NCBI GenBank assembly: GCA_026001225.1
Contig: BNZQ01000034.1
Coordinates: forward strand, 1-20,537
Direction of reading: 5' to 3'
Length of the DNA stretch: 20,537 nucleotides
From: Clostridia bacterium
Lineage (GTDB): Bacteria > Bacillota > Clostridia > Christensenellales > DUVY01
In this document: positions 4,577 to 13,182 of the stretch, piece after piece
Numbering within the stretch: the first letter of the stretch is position 1
Layout of the letters: each line of letters starts with the position of its first letter
The notes under the pieces: model-generated
Told to the model about the DNA's origin: nothing
The model's input: the letters and a program-made list of their open reading frames with translations, nothing else
The model's database searches: none
Translations under genes and position numbers: made by a program

Positions 4577-6421
4577 TTATCGCGGAGAAATCGCCGACCA
4601 TATTTCCAAGCTCATCGCGGCCGGATACGTGCCGCCCGTCACATTGTTTTTTAAAGCGGAGCCGCCGCCCGCGCCGTACCATACGCCCAAAATATGTTTA
4701 TCCGTATAAGACACGCACCATGCGTCGCCGTTCAGTTCCGCGTCGTTCGTGTCGGCGACCGTGCCGGTCTTGGCGGCGACGCGCCCGGTATAGCGCGCAA
4801 GCTTTTTCGCGGTGCCGTGCTTCGCCGTGTATTCCAACATATCCGACATTCGGCGCGCCGTCTTTTCTGAAAAGGCGTCGCCGCCGAGCGTATTGTGGCG
4901 ATACACCGTTTCGCCCTTGGCGTTCAAAATGCAACGGATAAAGGAGGCCTTGATAAATTTTCCCCGCCGCGCGAAAGGGATATAGGAATTGGCAAGCTGT
5001 ATCGGCGTGACGCCGTAGGTCAGGCCTCCGAGCGCGGCGGCCAAGGTATGATCCCGTTCGTCGAAAGGTAAGCCGCAGCGTTTGGCCGCGGCGATGCAAT
5101 AGTCGATTCCCGCGTACTCGAACAGCTTGACGGCGGGAATATTGGCGGATTCGGCCAGAGCCCGCTTGACCGTAATCCGTCCCGCGTAGCGTTTTTTATA
5201 GTTTTCCGGCGCGTATCCGCCAAAGGTCGCCGGTTCGTCCAAAATAAAAGCGTCCGGCGTCGTCACGCCCGCTTCGAGCGCGGGCGCGTAGGTCAGAACG
5301 GGCTTGATCGCGGAGCCCGGCTGCCGTCTGATCCTGCGCAAATTCAGCTTGCTTTCCCCGTAAAACGCGCCGATCCCGCCGTTCGCGACGTTCACGACGA
5401 CCGCAAGCCGATCACAGAGCGAGCCGTCGGCGCGGAATCCGCGATAAGCCGGCCCGTTAAACGCTTCGCGTATAGTATTCTGCAACGCGGGATCGGCATA
5501 GGTAAAGATTTTATAGCCCGCGCGCGCCAAATCGGTCGCGTTCAAATCGGTGATCTCGGCCGCTTCGTCCAACGCGGCGTCTATGTAATCGTTGCCGTTT
5601 GCGGCCTCCGCGCGCGGATGCAAGACCCCGAGCGGTTCGGCCGCCGCGGCCGCGTATTCCTCGGCCGTGACCGCGCCGTCCTTGAGCATTTGCCGCAAAA
5701 CAAGGTTTCGGCGCGCCGCCGCCGCGGTTAAATCGTTGTGCGGCGAAAACCGTTCCGGCGAGGGCAAAAGGCCCGCAAGGAGCGCGGCTTCGGATAACGT
5801 CAGGTCTTTCGGTTCCTTTTCAAAATAGCCCCGCGCCGCCGCCGTGATCCCGTAAAATCCCGATCCGAAGTAGACGGCATTCAAATAGTATTCTAAAATT
5901 TGGCTTTTTTCATAGGTCTTTTCGAGTTGACGCGTCAATTTGACCTCCTCCAATTTGCGCCCGAACGTCTTTTCGTTGGTCAAATGCGTGTTTTTGACAA
6001 GCTGCTGGCTGATCGTAGAGCCGCCCTCCCGAAAACCGCCCGACTTGAGGTTGCGGACCGCCGCGCCCGCGATCCTCTTATAATCCACGCCTCCGTGCCG
6101 ATAAAATTTCTTATCCTCGGCGGAAACGAACGCCGCGGGAACATGGGGAGAAAGGTCGGCCAAAGCGGTATAATTGTCTTTTTGCCCCTCTAACGGCCGA
6201 TCCGCCGCGTCGAAAACCGCCGCCGCGACGCTCGGCGTCAGCTTGACCGGAGATAAATTTTGATAATTTTGTATTTTAAAAACCCCGAACAGCAGGACGG
6301 ATCCGGCGGTGAACATGAAAATCGCCAGCGTTCCGAGACCGAGACCGAGTCCCCGTAAAATCCGTTTTCGGCGGACGCGCCTTTGAGCAATAGGGCTTGA
6401 AGCCGTCGCGATGGTTTTCAT
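4577..6421 (-). CDS. Class A penicillin-binding protein (bifunctional transglycosylase/transpeptidase)
   Basis: This protein polymerises lipid II into glycan strands and cross-links peptidoglycan. Of its 614 residues, a basic cytoplasmic tail (1-22) and one membrane anchor (about 23-48) come first. The GT51 glycosyltransferase domain (about 70-240) has the catalytic EDKKFYRHGG (E102) and GGSTISQQLVKN (133-144). The transpeptidase domain has S370-A-I-K373, S425-A-N427 and K551-T-G553, all intact. The start at 6421 is the natural beginning of the basic tail, but no good Shine-Dalgarno precedes it. It is shorter than PBP1 of B. subtilis and lacks C-terminal extensions. It converges on sigE, so a forespore or mother-cell role (PbpF/PbpG type) is possible but not shown by the sequence; a vegetative PBP1A is the alternative. 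Confidence 0.93.
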   Translation of the reverse strand: MKTIATASSPIAQRRVRRKRILRGLGLGLGTLAIFMFTAGSVLLFGVFKIQNYQNLSPVKLTPSVAAAVFDAADRPLEGQKDNYTALADLSPHVPAAFVSAEDKKFYRHGGVDYKRIAGAAVRNLKSGGFREGGSTISQQLVKNTHLTNEKTFGRKLEEVKLTRQLEKTYEKSQILEYYLNAVYFGSGFYGITAAARGYFEKEPKDLTLSEAALLAGLLPSPERFSPHNDLTAAAARRNLVLRQMLKDGAVTAEEYAAAAAEPLGVLHPRAEAANGNDYIDAALDEAAEITDLNATDLARAGYKIFTYADPALQNTIREAFNGPAYRGFRADGSLCDRLAVVVNVANGGIGAFYGESKLNLRRIRRQPGSAIKPVLTYAPALEAGVTTPDAFILDEPATFGGYAPENYKKRYAGRITVKRALAESANIPAVKLFEYAGIDYCIAAAKRCGLPFDERDHTLAAALGGLTYGVTPIQLANSYIPFARRGKFIKASFIRCILNAKGETVYRHNTLGGDAFSEKTARRMSDMLEYTAKHGTAKKLARYTGRVAAKTGTVADTNDAELNGDAWCVSYTDKHILGVWYGAGGGSALKNNVTGGTYPAAMSLEIWSAISPR

Positions 6422-6709
6422 ACGGAATTAGTATTTGTCCGCGCCGCTTATTTATTCTTTGGCCGCAACGAAGAGCACGGAGACAGCATCATTTTATTAA
6501 GATGGCACAAACAATGTCATTTTAAACTGACCACTGACCACCACCTTCGGTTTATTGCTATTTTCCTCTCGTAACAAAGTAAATGCCGTCGCCGCGGGAA
6601 CGGAGCGGCAAATACTTGCTTTAAACGTCAAAATATGATAAACTTCTATTGACTTTTTCATACCGTAGGCGCGTAGCGAACACGTTTTTGTTCTTTGGTA
6701 TGAATTTTT
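6422..6709. other. Intergenic region between the divergent PBP and miaB genes
   Basis: There is no credible gene in these 288 bp. CTGACCA is repeated in tandem at 6527-6533 and 6534-6540. GTAACAAAGTAAA (6571-6583) recurs exactly at 10373-10385 before mutL. TTCATACC (6657-6664) and GGTATGAA (6697-6704) form an 8-bp inverted repeat around a GTAG-rich loop, ending just before the miaB start. No clear promoter for the PBP gene was found. Confidence 0.5.
6616..6644 (+). promoter_or_regulatory. Candidate sigma-A promoter for the miaB operon
   Basis: TTGCTT (6616-6621), a 17-bp spacer and TAAACT (6639-6644). Only the spacing is ideal; both boxes are weak. It would give a leader of about 60 nt containing the TTCATACC/GGTATGAA inverted repeat. 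TATGAT at 6634-6639 is a better -10 by itself but has no matching -35. Confidence 0.3.
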
Positions 6710-7837
6710 ATGGCGAAACAGTATAAAATCATCACCTACGGTTGCCAAATGAACGAGCACGAGTCAGAAAAGCTGGCGGGCTTTTTGACCGAGGAGGGAT
6801 ATGAGCCGGCCGAGGACAAAGCGGACGCCGACGTCATCGTCCTGAATACGTGTTGCGTGCGCGCGGGCGCCGAGTCCAGAGTGTACGGCAATCTTGGCGC
6901 GTTACTGCCTCTGAAACGGCAAAAACCCTCGCTGATCCTCGCGGTGTGCGGCTGTATGGCGCAAAACGAGCAGGCCTTTGAAACTCTGAAAACCCGCTAT
7001 CCCTATGTGGATATCGTATTCGGCACGCACAACTTTGACAAGTTCCGCGAATTTTTGCGGCGGCGGACGGAGGCGGGCGAACGTGTTTTGGAGCGCGAGG
7101 AATCGAACGGACCGATCGTCGAGGGCGGCGTTTACCGGCGCGACAAAAAGAGCCGCGCCTACGTCAATATCATGTACGGCTGCGACAATTTTTGCTCCTA
7201 TTGCATCGTGCCCTACGTGCGGGGACGGGAACGCAGCCGCGAACCTCGATATATCTTACAAGAGATCGGGGAATTGATCGAACGGGGCGCGAAGGAATTC
7301 ACTCTGTTGGGCCAGAACGTCAATTCCTATCTGGGGGAAGAGAACGGAACGGCCACGGATTTCCCCGGACTTTTGCGGAGGATCGACGGTTTGCGCGGAG
7401 ATTTTACGTTCACCTTTATGACCTCGCATCCGAAAGACCTTTCGGACGATACGATCGAAGCCGTGGCAATGTGCGCGAAACTCAAAAAAGAGATTCATTT
7501 GCCCGTGCAGAGCGGCGGCGACGCGATACTGTCCGCGATGAACCGCAACTATACGGCCGCGCGGTATTTGGATCGATTGGACAAAATCCGCGCCCGCATT
7601 CCCGCTTGCGCCGTATCGAGCGATATCATCGTCGGCTTTCCCGGCGAAACCGAGGCGGATTTTCAAGCGACATTGGCATTGGTGCGGCGGGCGCGCTTTT
7701 CGACGCTGTTCATGTTCATGTATTCCGAGCGGCCCGGCACGCCGGCGGCGGAAATGCCGGACAAGGTTCCCGAGGCGGTGAAAAAACGGAGACTGAAAGA
7801 ACTGATCGAATTGCAGAGGGAATTGTTAAAAAATTGA
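6710..7837 (+). CDS. miaB: tRNA-2-methylthio-N6-dimethylallyladenosine synthase MiaB, lacking the TRAM domain
   Basis: A radical-SAM methylthiotransferase that adds the 2-methylthio group to i6A37 in tRNAs reading UNN codons. The UPF0004 domain has the auxiliary-cluster cysteines C12 (YGCQMN), C48 and C82. The radical SAM motif is C158-x3-C162-x2-C165 (YGCDNFCSYC), followed by the MiaB signature PYVRGRERSR. The protein is 375 residues where MiaB usually has about 430-450: it ends at ELIELQRELLKN, exactly where the TRAM RNA-binding domain should begin. Only 118 bp separate the stop from mutS and no frame continues the domain, so this is a real absence rather than a frameshift. It is first in the run miaB–mutS–mutL–miaA and pairs functionally with MiaA. 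No clear Shine-Dalgarno precedes the ATG. YqeV/MtaB is unlikely, since the QMN and PYVRGRERSR motifs are those of MiaB. Confidence 0.93.
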   Translation: MAKQYKIITYGCQMNEHESEKLAGFLTEEGYEPAEDKADADVIVLNTCCVRAGAESRVYGNLGALLPLKRQKPSLILAVCGCMAQNEQAFETLKTRYPYVDIVFGTHNFDKFREFLRRRTEAGERVLEREESNGPIVEGGVYRRDKKSRAYVNIMYGCDNFCSYCIVPYVRGRERSREPRYILQEIGELIERGAKEFTLLGQNVNSYLGEENGTATDFPGLLRRIDGLRGDFTFTFMTSHPKDLSDDTIEAVAMCAKLKKEIHLPVQSGGDAILSAMNRNYTAARYLDRLDKIRARIPACAVSSDIIVGFPGETEADFQATLALVRRARFSTLFMFMYSERPGTPAAEMPDKVPEAVKKRRLKELIELQRELLKN

Positions 7838-7955
7838 GCTTTCGCTGATTCGAGGTTGAAGCTTTCGCGGCTTGCTTTCACAATCCTGCAAATGCCCGAT
7901 TCAAAGCCCGCATGGCGCGATATAGATACAAATAAAAAAGACGGGAGATATACGA

Positions 7956-10367
7956 ATGGCGCAATCGCCGATGATGAACCAATACTTCGAGATTAAACGG
8001 CAGAACGAGGGCGCGCTCTTGTTCTACCGGCTGGGCGACTTTTACGAGATGTTCTACGACGACGCCGTGACGGCGAGCCGGGAGCTTGACTTGACGCTGA
8101 CGCACCGCGACGCGGGCGACGGACGGCGGGCGCCCATGTGCGGCGTGCCCTTTCACGCGGTCGATTCCTATATCCTGAAGCTGATCGAGAAGGGCTACCG
8201 CGTGGCGATCTGCGAGCAGGGGGAGATCGTCGCCAAAGCGAAGCTCGTAGAACGCAAGGTCGTGCGCACCGTCACGCGCGGCACCGCCGATTGCGAGATG
8301 CTGCGCGACAACGAAAATAACTATATCCTGTGCGCTTACGGCGCGGACGGCGCGGTCGGCGTCGCGTGGGCCGATATCACGACCGGAGAATTCGACATGC
8401 GGGAATTTCCCGCGCCCGACGCTCTGAATCGCTTGGACGATTGCCTTGTCCGACTGCGGCCCGCCGAAATCATCTGTAACGTGTCCTTTATTCCGCACTC
8501 CAAAAAACTGAACAGCGTCGTTTTGGAACAGGTTCCGCCGTTCTACGCCTATTTACAGGGCAAATTCAATATAGAGGATGCCGCCGAGTCGGTCAAAGGA
8601 CAGCTTTCGGCCTTTCGGGAATCGGCGGATAAAAGGTGCGCGACGATCGCCGCGGGCGTTCTGCTGCAATACATATCCGAAACGCAAAAAAGGACGCTGC
8701 CGCAAATCAACGAGCTTGCGGGCGCGGACGAAAAACCGTCCCTCGCGCTCGATTACAACACGCGCCGCAATTTGGAATTGACCGAAACCATTCGGGACCG
8801 GAAACGGAGCGGCTCCTTGCTGTGGCTGCTCGATAAAACCGTGACGCCGATGGGCCGGCGGCAGTTGAAAGAATGGCTCGAGCAGCCCTTGCGCGATATC
8901 GCGGGGATCGAGTATCGGCAGGACGGGGTGGAGGAGCTGTTGTCCGATTTGCTGCTCCGGTCGGAGTTTACCGCCGCTTTGAAGGATATCCGCGACATGG
9001 AACGCCTGGTATCCCGTTTGGCTTTCAACAATTTTAATCCGCCGCACGCGATCCAGCTGACCGCCACGCTGCGGTCCTTGGCACGTTTAAAAACGGCCCT
9101 GCGCGGCCGCCGAAGCGCGATATTGCGGGACGTTTACGGGCAGATCGATCCCTTGGCGGAGCTGGCCGCCCTGCTGGACGCGGCGATCGACCCCGAAAAA
9201 AAAGTGAATTTCGCGCGCGACGGCGGTTTTATCCGAAAGGGCTTTGACACCGCGCTCGACGGACAAACCGAATTATTGGAGGGCGGCGAAGCTCTGATCA
9301 AGAAATTAGAGGAAGAGGAGCGGCGCGAAACCGGAATCAAAAATCTGAAAATAGCCTTCAACAGCGTGTTCGGCTACTATATCGAGGTCAGCAAATCCCA
9401 ACTCGAACTCGTACCTTACAGCTATATGCGCAAGCAAACGGTCGCCAACGGGGAACGGTTTATCACGCCGGAGCTGAAAAAATTGGAGGAAAGGATCACG
9501 TCCGCCTCCGACAAGGCGTTGGAAATCGAGCTGAAATTGTACGCCGAGATCTGCGCGGCGATCGGCGCGAAAATCAAGGAGATCCAACGCGATTCCCGGG
9601 CCGTCAAGACGCTCGATTGCCTGCTTTCCTTCGCGACGGCGGCGTTCGATCGGCATTATACGCGGCCGAAAATCACCGAAGGGGACGCTTTGGAAATCGT
9701 CGGCGGTCGGCATCCTGTCGTGGAAATCACCTTAAAATCCGAGCCGTTTACGCCCAACGACCTGAAAATGAACGGAACGGACGATCGCGTGCTGATTATC
9801 ACCGGCCCCAATATGGGCGGCAAAAGCACCTATATGCGGCAGGCCGCGCTGATCACGCTGATTGCGCACACGGGCGGCTTCGTGCCCGCCGAACGCGCCG
9901 TCGTACCGCTGACCGACCGCATTTTTACGCGGATCGGGGCGAGCGACGATTTGGCGTTCGGACAGAGCACTTTCATGGTGGAGATGACGGAGCTTGCCGC
10001 GATTTTGAAAAATTGCACCGAAAAAAGTTTGGTGATCCTCGACGAGATCGGGCGCGGCACCTCGACCTACGACGGCCTGACGATCGCGCGCGCCGTCATA
10101 GAATACTTGTCCTCGGATTTGAAATGCAAAACGCTGTTTTCCACGCACTACCACGAGCTGACCGAATTGGAGGACGAATTGCACGGCGTCAAAAATTATT
10201 GCGTGACCGTCCAGGAAACCGAGGATTCCGTCGTGTTTCTGCACAAGATCGCGCGCGGTGCGGTGGATCGCAGCTTCGGCGTAGAGGTGGCGAAATTGGC
10301 GGGCTTGCCGGACAAGGTGATCGCGCGGGCGAAGGCTTTGATGCAACGGGCGGAAAAGCGCGATTAA
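7956..10367 (+). CDS. mutS: DNA mismatch repair protein MutS
   Basis: The mismatch-recognition ATPase of DNA repair. Residues 1-110 form the mismatch-binding domain with the Phe-x-Glu reading motif F29-Y30-E31 in RLGDFYEMF, followed by connector, lever and clamp domains. The ATPase has the Walker A GPNMGGKST at 617-625, Walker B D696-E697 in ILDEIGRGTSTYDG, and the FSTHYHELTEL segment. At 803 residues it is 50-70 shorter than typical MutS. It stops at AKALMQRAEKRD right after the ATPase/dimerisation helices, so the C-terminal tetramerisation and beta-clamp-binding tail is missing. The start ATG has GGGAG 8 nt upstream (7943-7947). mutL follows 41 bp downstream. This is MutS1, not MutS2: the mismatch domain is present and there is no Smr domain. 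Confidence 0.97.
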   Translation: MAQSPMMNQYFEIKRQNEGALLFYRLGDFYEMFYDDAVTASRELDLTLTHRDAGDGRRAPMCGVPFHAVDSYILKLIEKGYRVAICEQGEIVAKAKLVERKVVRTVTRGTADCEMLRDNENNYILCAYGADGAVGVAWADITTGEFDMREFPAPDALNRLDDCLVRLRPAEIICNVSFIPHSKKLNSVVLEQVPPFYAYLQGKFNIEDAAESVKGQLSAFRESADKRCATIAAGVLLQYISETQKRTLPQINELAGADEKPSLALDYNTRRNLELTETIRDRKRSGSLLWLLDKTVTPMGRRQLKEWLEQPLRDIAGIEYRQDGVEELLSDLLLRSEFTAALKDIRDMERLVSRLAFNNFNPPHAIQLTATLRSLARLKTALRGRRSAILRDVYGQIDPLAELAALLDAAIDPEKKVNFARDGGFIRKGFDTALDGQTELLEGGEALIKKLEEEERRETGIKNLKIAFNSVFGYYIEVSKSQLELVPYSYMRKQTVANGERFITPELKKLEERITSASDKALEIELKLYAEICAAIGAKIKEIQRDSRAVKTLDCLLSFATAAFDRHYTRPKITEGDALEIVGGRHPVVEITLKSEPFTPNDLKMNGTDDRVLIITGPNMGGKSTYMRQAALITLIAHTGGFVPAERAVVPLTDRIFTRIGASDDLAFGQSTFMVEMTELAAILKNCTEKSLVILDEIGRGTSTYDGLTIARAVIEYLSSDLKCKTLFSTHYHELTELEDELHGVKNYCVTVQETEDSVVFLHKIARGAVDRSFGVEVAKLAGLPDKVIARAKALMQRAEKRD

Positions 10368-10377
10368 ATCGGGTAAC

Positions 10378-10405
10378 AAAGTAAAAGGTAAAAAGTAAGG
10401 AATAA
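10378..10405 (+). repeat. Heptanucleotide repeat containing the mutL ribosome-binding site
   Basis: Four 7-nt units in register, AAAGTAA, AAGGTAA, AAAGTAA and GGAATAA, fill most of the mutS–mutL gap. The mutL Shine-Dalgarno AAGGA (10397-10401) is made from the junction of the last two units. A related sequence lies on the opposite strand at 1722-1741, after the SDR gene. Confidence 0.6.
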
Positions 10406-10408
10406 AAA

Positions 10409-12226
10409 ATGCCCATCATTAAAATACTCGACAAAGAGGTTTATAATAAAATCGCCGCCGGCGAGGTGGTCGAACGGCCCGCGTCCGTCGTCAAGGAGCT
10501 TTTGGAAAACGGCATCGACGCGGGCGCGGATATGATTTCCATCGACATTGAAAACGGCGGAATCGGACGCATTACGGTGACGGATAACGGCTGCGGCATG
10601 GAACCGGAGGACTTAAAGACCGCTTTTTTGCCCCATGCCACGAGCAAGCTGCACAGCGCGGACGACCTGTTTGATCTGAATACGTTGGGGTTTCGGGGCG
10701 AAGCGTTGCCGAGCATCGCGGCGGTATCCAAGGTCACGGTATTTTCCCGTTTTAAAAACAATGAAATTGGCGAAAAGTACTCTATAAATTGCGGAATTTC
10801 AGAATACTTTCAGGAAATTTCCTGTCCGACAGGAACAAATATCACAATCAAGGATTTATTTTGCAACGTGCCGGCGCGGGCAAAATTTTTAAAGACCGCG
10901 CGCGGAGAGGAGGCGGAGGTCACGGCTTTGGTCTCCAAAATGATCCTGTCCAATCCGATGGTCGCGATTAAATACGGTTCCGGCGGTCGGACGGTCTTTC
11001 ATTCGGCGGGGCAGGGATTGAAATCGGCGTTGTTTACCGTTTACGGCGCGGAGGCGGCGAACGCCGTTTTGCCGGTCGCGTCCGAATATAAGGGAATCCG
11101 CGTGAGCGGCTTTGTCGGCAAGCCCGATTTTTCCAAGCCCAACCGCACCTACGGCACGCTGATTGTCAACGGCCGAAGCGTCGTAAACTATGCCGCCGCG
11201 AAAGCGATCGCGGATTGTTACGAGGGTCGATTGATGAAGCATCAATTTCCGTTTTACGTTTTGAACGTCGACCTCGACCGCGCGGCGGTGGACGTGAACG
11301 TACACCCGAACAAGCTCGAGGTGCGGTTTTCGGATTTCGGCACGGTGCGCGGCGCGATCACAAAAGCGGTATCCGACGCGCTGTGCGCCGACCGGGGCAT
11401 TGTCGGAATCAGGGAATCGGAACCCGCGCGCGTCTTTAATGTCGATAGTATTCTGAAAATGCGAGATTTCAAGAATACAACAGAGACAAATAACAAAATC
11501 TATGAATACTATTCCGACAATGCGCGAACCGGTATTTTGAGCGAGAATACGGGATTGCTGAATAAAATACTGCGCGCGGAAGCCCCGTTGTTGCGGACGG
11601 AAGCCCCGAAAACCGAAAAAGAAAGGGAAATTTTTCCTCCGACCGGCGACGCGATGCCGGGCAAGATCGCGGGAACGGTTTTCGATACCTATATTTTCAT
11701 TGAAAGCGGCGATACGCTTTTTCTGATCGATCAGCATGCGGCGCACGAAAGGATTCTGTACGATCGGCTGATTGCCGAGGCGGAGCAAAAAACAGTAGCC
11801 GTTCAAAGACTGCTTGTGCCGTATACGTTTCGTTGCGGCGCGGCCGAGGGCGCGTTCATCGAAGAAAATACGGAGGTTTTGGCGGCCCTGGGCTTCGATA
11901 CGGCGCGCTTTTCGGCCGATACGTACAGAATCGATTCCGTGCCCGCGTCGCTTTCGGATATGGATTTGCGAATTTTTGTCGATACTTTACTGGCCGATCT
12001 GCATTCCGTTAAGCTGAAAAGCGTCGAGGTGCTGCGGGACAGGATCATGAAAGAGGCCTGCCGGTCGGCGGTCAAGGGCGGCGACAAGCTCGGCAACGAC
12101 GAAATCCGGCGTTTATTGCAAATGATCGGAGAACAAGACGCGGAATTGCGGTGTCCGCACGGCCGGCCGATCGTCGTTAAATTGAGTAAGTGTGAGATCG
12201 AAAAATGGTTCAAGCGCCGCATTTGA
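10409..12226 (+). CDS. mutL: DNA mismatch repair endonuclease MutL
   Basis: The GHKL-ATPase partner of MutS. The N-terminal ATPase has KELLENGIDAGA (E30 and N34; the usual Ser after Asn is Gly here), DNGCGM at 59-64, HATSK at 76-80 and GFRGEAL just before residue 100. After a linker of roughly 330-410, the C-terminal domain carries the latent nuclease motifs: DQHAAHERILYD beginning at D441 (the last acid is Asp instead of Glu), ACRSAVKGGD at about 549, and CPHGRP beginning at C582. It is therefore a nicking MutL as in organisms without MutH. It has 605 residues, the usual length. The start at 10409 has AAGGA 7 nt upstream, inside the heptamer repeat. Its last 22 bases overlap miaA. Parts of it, around 10750-10860 and 11440-11530, are clearly more AT-rich than its neighbours. 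Confidence 0.97.
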   Translation: MPIIKILDKEVYNKIAAGEVVERPASVVKELLENGIDAGADMISIDIENGGIGRITVTDNGCGMEPEDLKTAFLPHATSKLHSADDLFDLNTLGFRGEALPSIAAVSKVTVFSRFKNNEIGEKYSINCGISEYFQEISCPTGTNITIKDLFCNVPARAKFLKTARGEEAEVTALVSKMILSNPMVAIKYGSGGRTVFHSAGQGLKSALFTVYGAEAANAVLPVASEYKGIRVSGFVGKPDFSKPNRTYGTLIVNGRSVVNYAAAKAIADCYEGRLMKHQFPFYVLNVDLDRAAVDVNVHPNKLEVRFSDFGTVRGAITKAVSDALCADRGIVGIRESEPARVFNVDSILKMRDFKNTTETNNKIYEYYSDNARTGILSENTGLLNKILRAEAPLLRTEAPKTEKEREIFPPTGDAMPGKIAGTVFDTYIFIESGDTLFLIDQHAAHERILYDRLIAEAEQKTVAVQRLLVPYTFRCGAAEGAFIEENTEVLAALGFDTARFSADTYRIDSVPASLSDMDLRIFVDTLLADLHSVKLKSVEVLRDRIMKEACRSAVKGGDKLGNDEIRRLLQMIGEQDAELRCPHGRPIVVKLSKCEIEKWFKRRI

Positions 12227-13134
12227 AACGGGAAGCCCCTTTAATCGTCATAGCGGGGCCGACGGCGTCGGGAAAATCCGCGTTGGCGCTGAAATTGGCC
12301 AAACAAATCGGCGGGCAAATCGTGTCGGCGGATTCAATGCAGATTTACCGCCGCATGGATATCGGGACGGCAAAACCGACGGCGGAGGAACGGGAAGAGG
12401 TCGTTCATCACATGATCGATATAGCGGAACCGCGGGAGGATTTTTCGGTCGGGCTGTATCGGGCAAAAGCCGATCCCGTGATAGATAAGCTGTCCGCGAA
12501 CGGCATACCGCCGATTGTGTGCGGCGGCACGGGCCTGTATATCAACGCGCTGCTATTCGAGCATGCATTCGGCGGCGGCACGCGGGACGACGGATATAGG
12601 GAACTTTTATGGGAACGGGCCGCAAAGGAAGGGAATACCGCTCTCTATGAAACGCTGATGAAAGAGGATCCCGAATCGGCGGCCGGGCTGCACCCGAACG
12701 ACGTTAAACGCGTGATCCGCGCGCTGGAAATCTTGCGGCTGACCGGCCGAAAAAAATCCGAACAAACCGACGCCGAGAAACCGCCCCGACGCGGCTATCG
12801 GTTGTGCGTTCTGACATTACCGCGCGAAGTACTCTATGAACGGATCAATTTCAGAGTAGATCGCATGATTCGGGACGGTTTAATCGAGGAAACCGCGCGA
12901 TTGAAGGCCGAGGGACTGAACGAAGGGCATTTATCCATGAAGGCGATCGGTTATGCCGAGGTCCTGCGGTATCTCAACGGGCAGCTTAAAAAAGAGAACA
13001 TGCTCGAATTGATCAAACAGAATACGAGAAATTATGCGAAACGGCAAATCACCTATTTTAAGAAAATGAAGGGAGCGGTCTTTCTGGACGCGGAAGCAAC
13101 GACGGCGAACGGTATCTTATCCTCGGCCGAATGA
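12205..13134 (+). CDS. miaA: tRNA dimethylallyltransferase MiaA
   Basis: Transfers the dimethylallyl group of DMAPP to N6 of A37 in tRNAs, making the substrate of MiaB encoded at the start of the same run. It has 309 residues. The P-loop is GPTASGKS at 18-25, followed by SADSMQIYRRMDIGTAKP with the catalytic Asp, then GGTGLYINALL. The C-terminal part contains YERINFRVDRMIRDGLIEE, MKAIGYAEVL and NTRNYAKRQITYFKK, all typical of MiaA. The start ATG lies inside the end of mutL (22-bp overlap) without a strong Shine-Dalgarno, so it is probably translated by coupling to mutL. In many clostridia hfq follows miaA, but the 48 bp to the next gene leave no room for it here. Confidence 0.96.
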   Translation: MVQAPHLKREAPLIVIAGPTASGKSALALKLAKQIGGQIVSADSMQIYRRMDIGTAKPTAEEREEVVHHMIDIAEPREDFSVGLYRAKADPVIDKLSANGIPPIVCGGTGLYINALLFEHAFGGGTRDDGYRELLWERAAKEGNTALYETLMKEDPESAAGLHPNDVKRVIRALEILRLTGRKKSEQTDAEKPPRRGYRLCVLTLPREVLYERINFRVDRMIRDGLIEETARLKAEGLNEGHLSMKAIGYAEVLRYLNGQLKKENMLELIKQNTRNYAKRQITYFKKMKGAVFLDAEATTANGILSSAE

Positions 13135-13182
13135 AATGACCGGTATTATACCCCGTCGCGGCGCAATAAAAAGGAAATGTAA

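Noticed and set aside
4282-4941. 219-codon plus-strand frame across sigE and PBP ends
   Set aside because: It is antisense to the well-defined PBP C-terminus and Arg/Pro-rich in the manner of GC-driven shadow frames.
6657-6704. Third copy of the hairpin element before miaB
   Set aside because: It has only an 8-bp arm pair and a loosely similar GTAG-rich loop; too short to claim membership of the family.
7192-7848. Alternative frame over miaB suggesting a frameshifted C-terminus
   Set aside because: It ends 11 bases after the miaB stop and encodes Arg-rich shadow protein with no TRAM motif.
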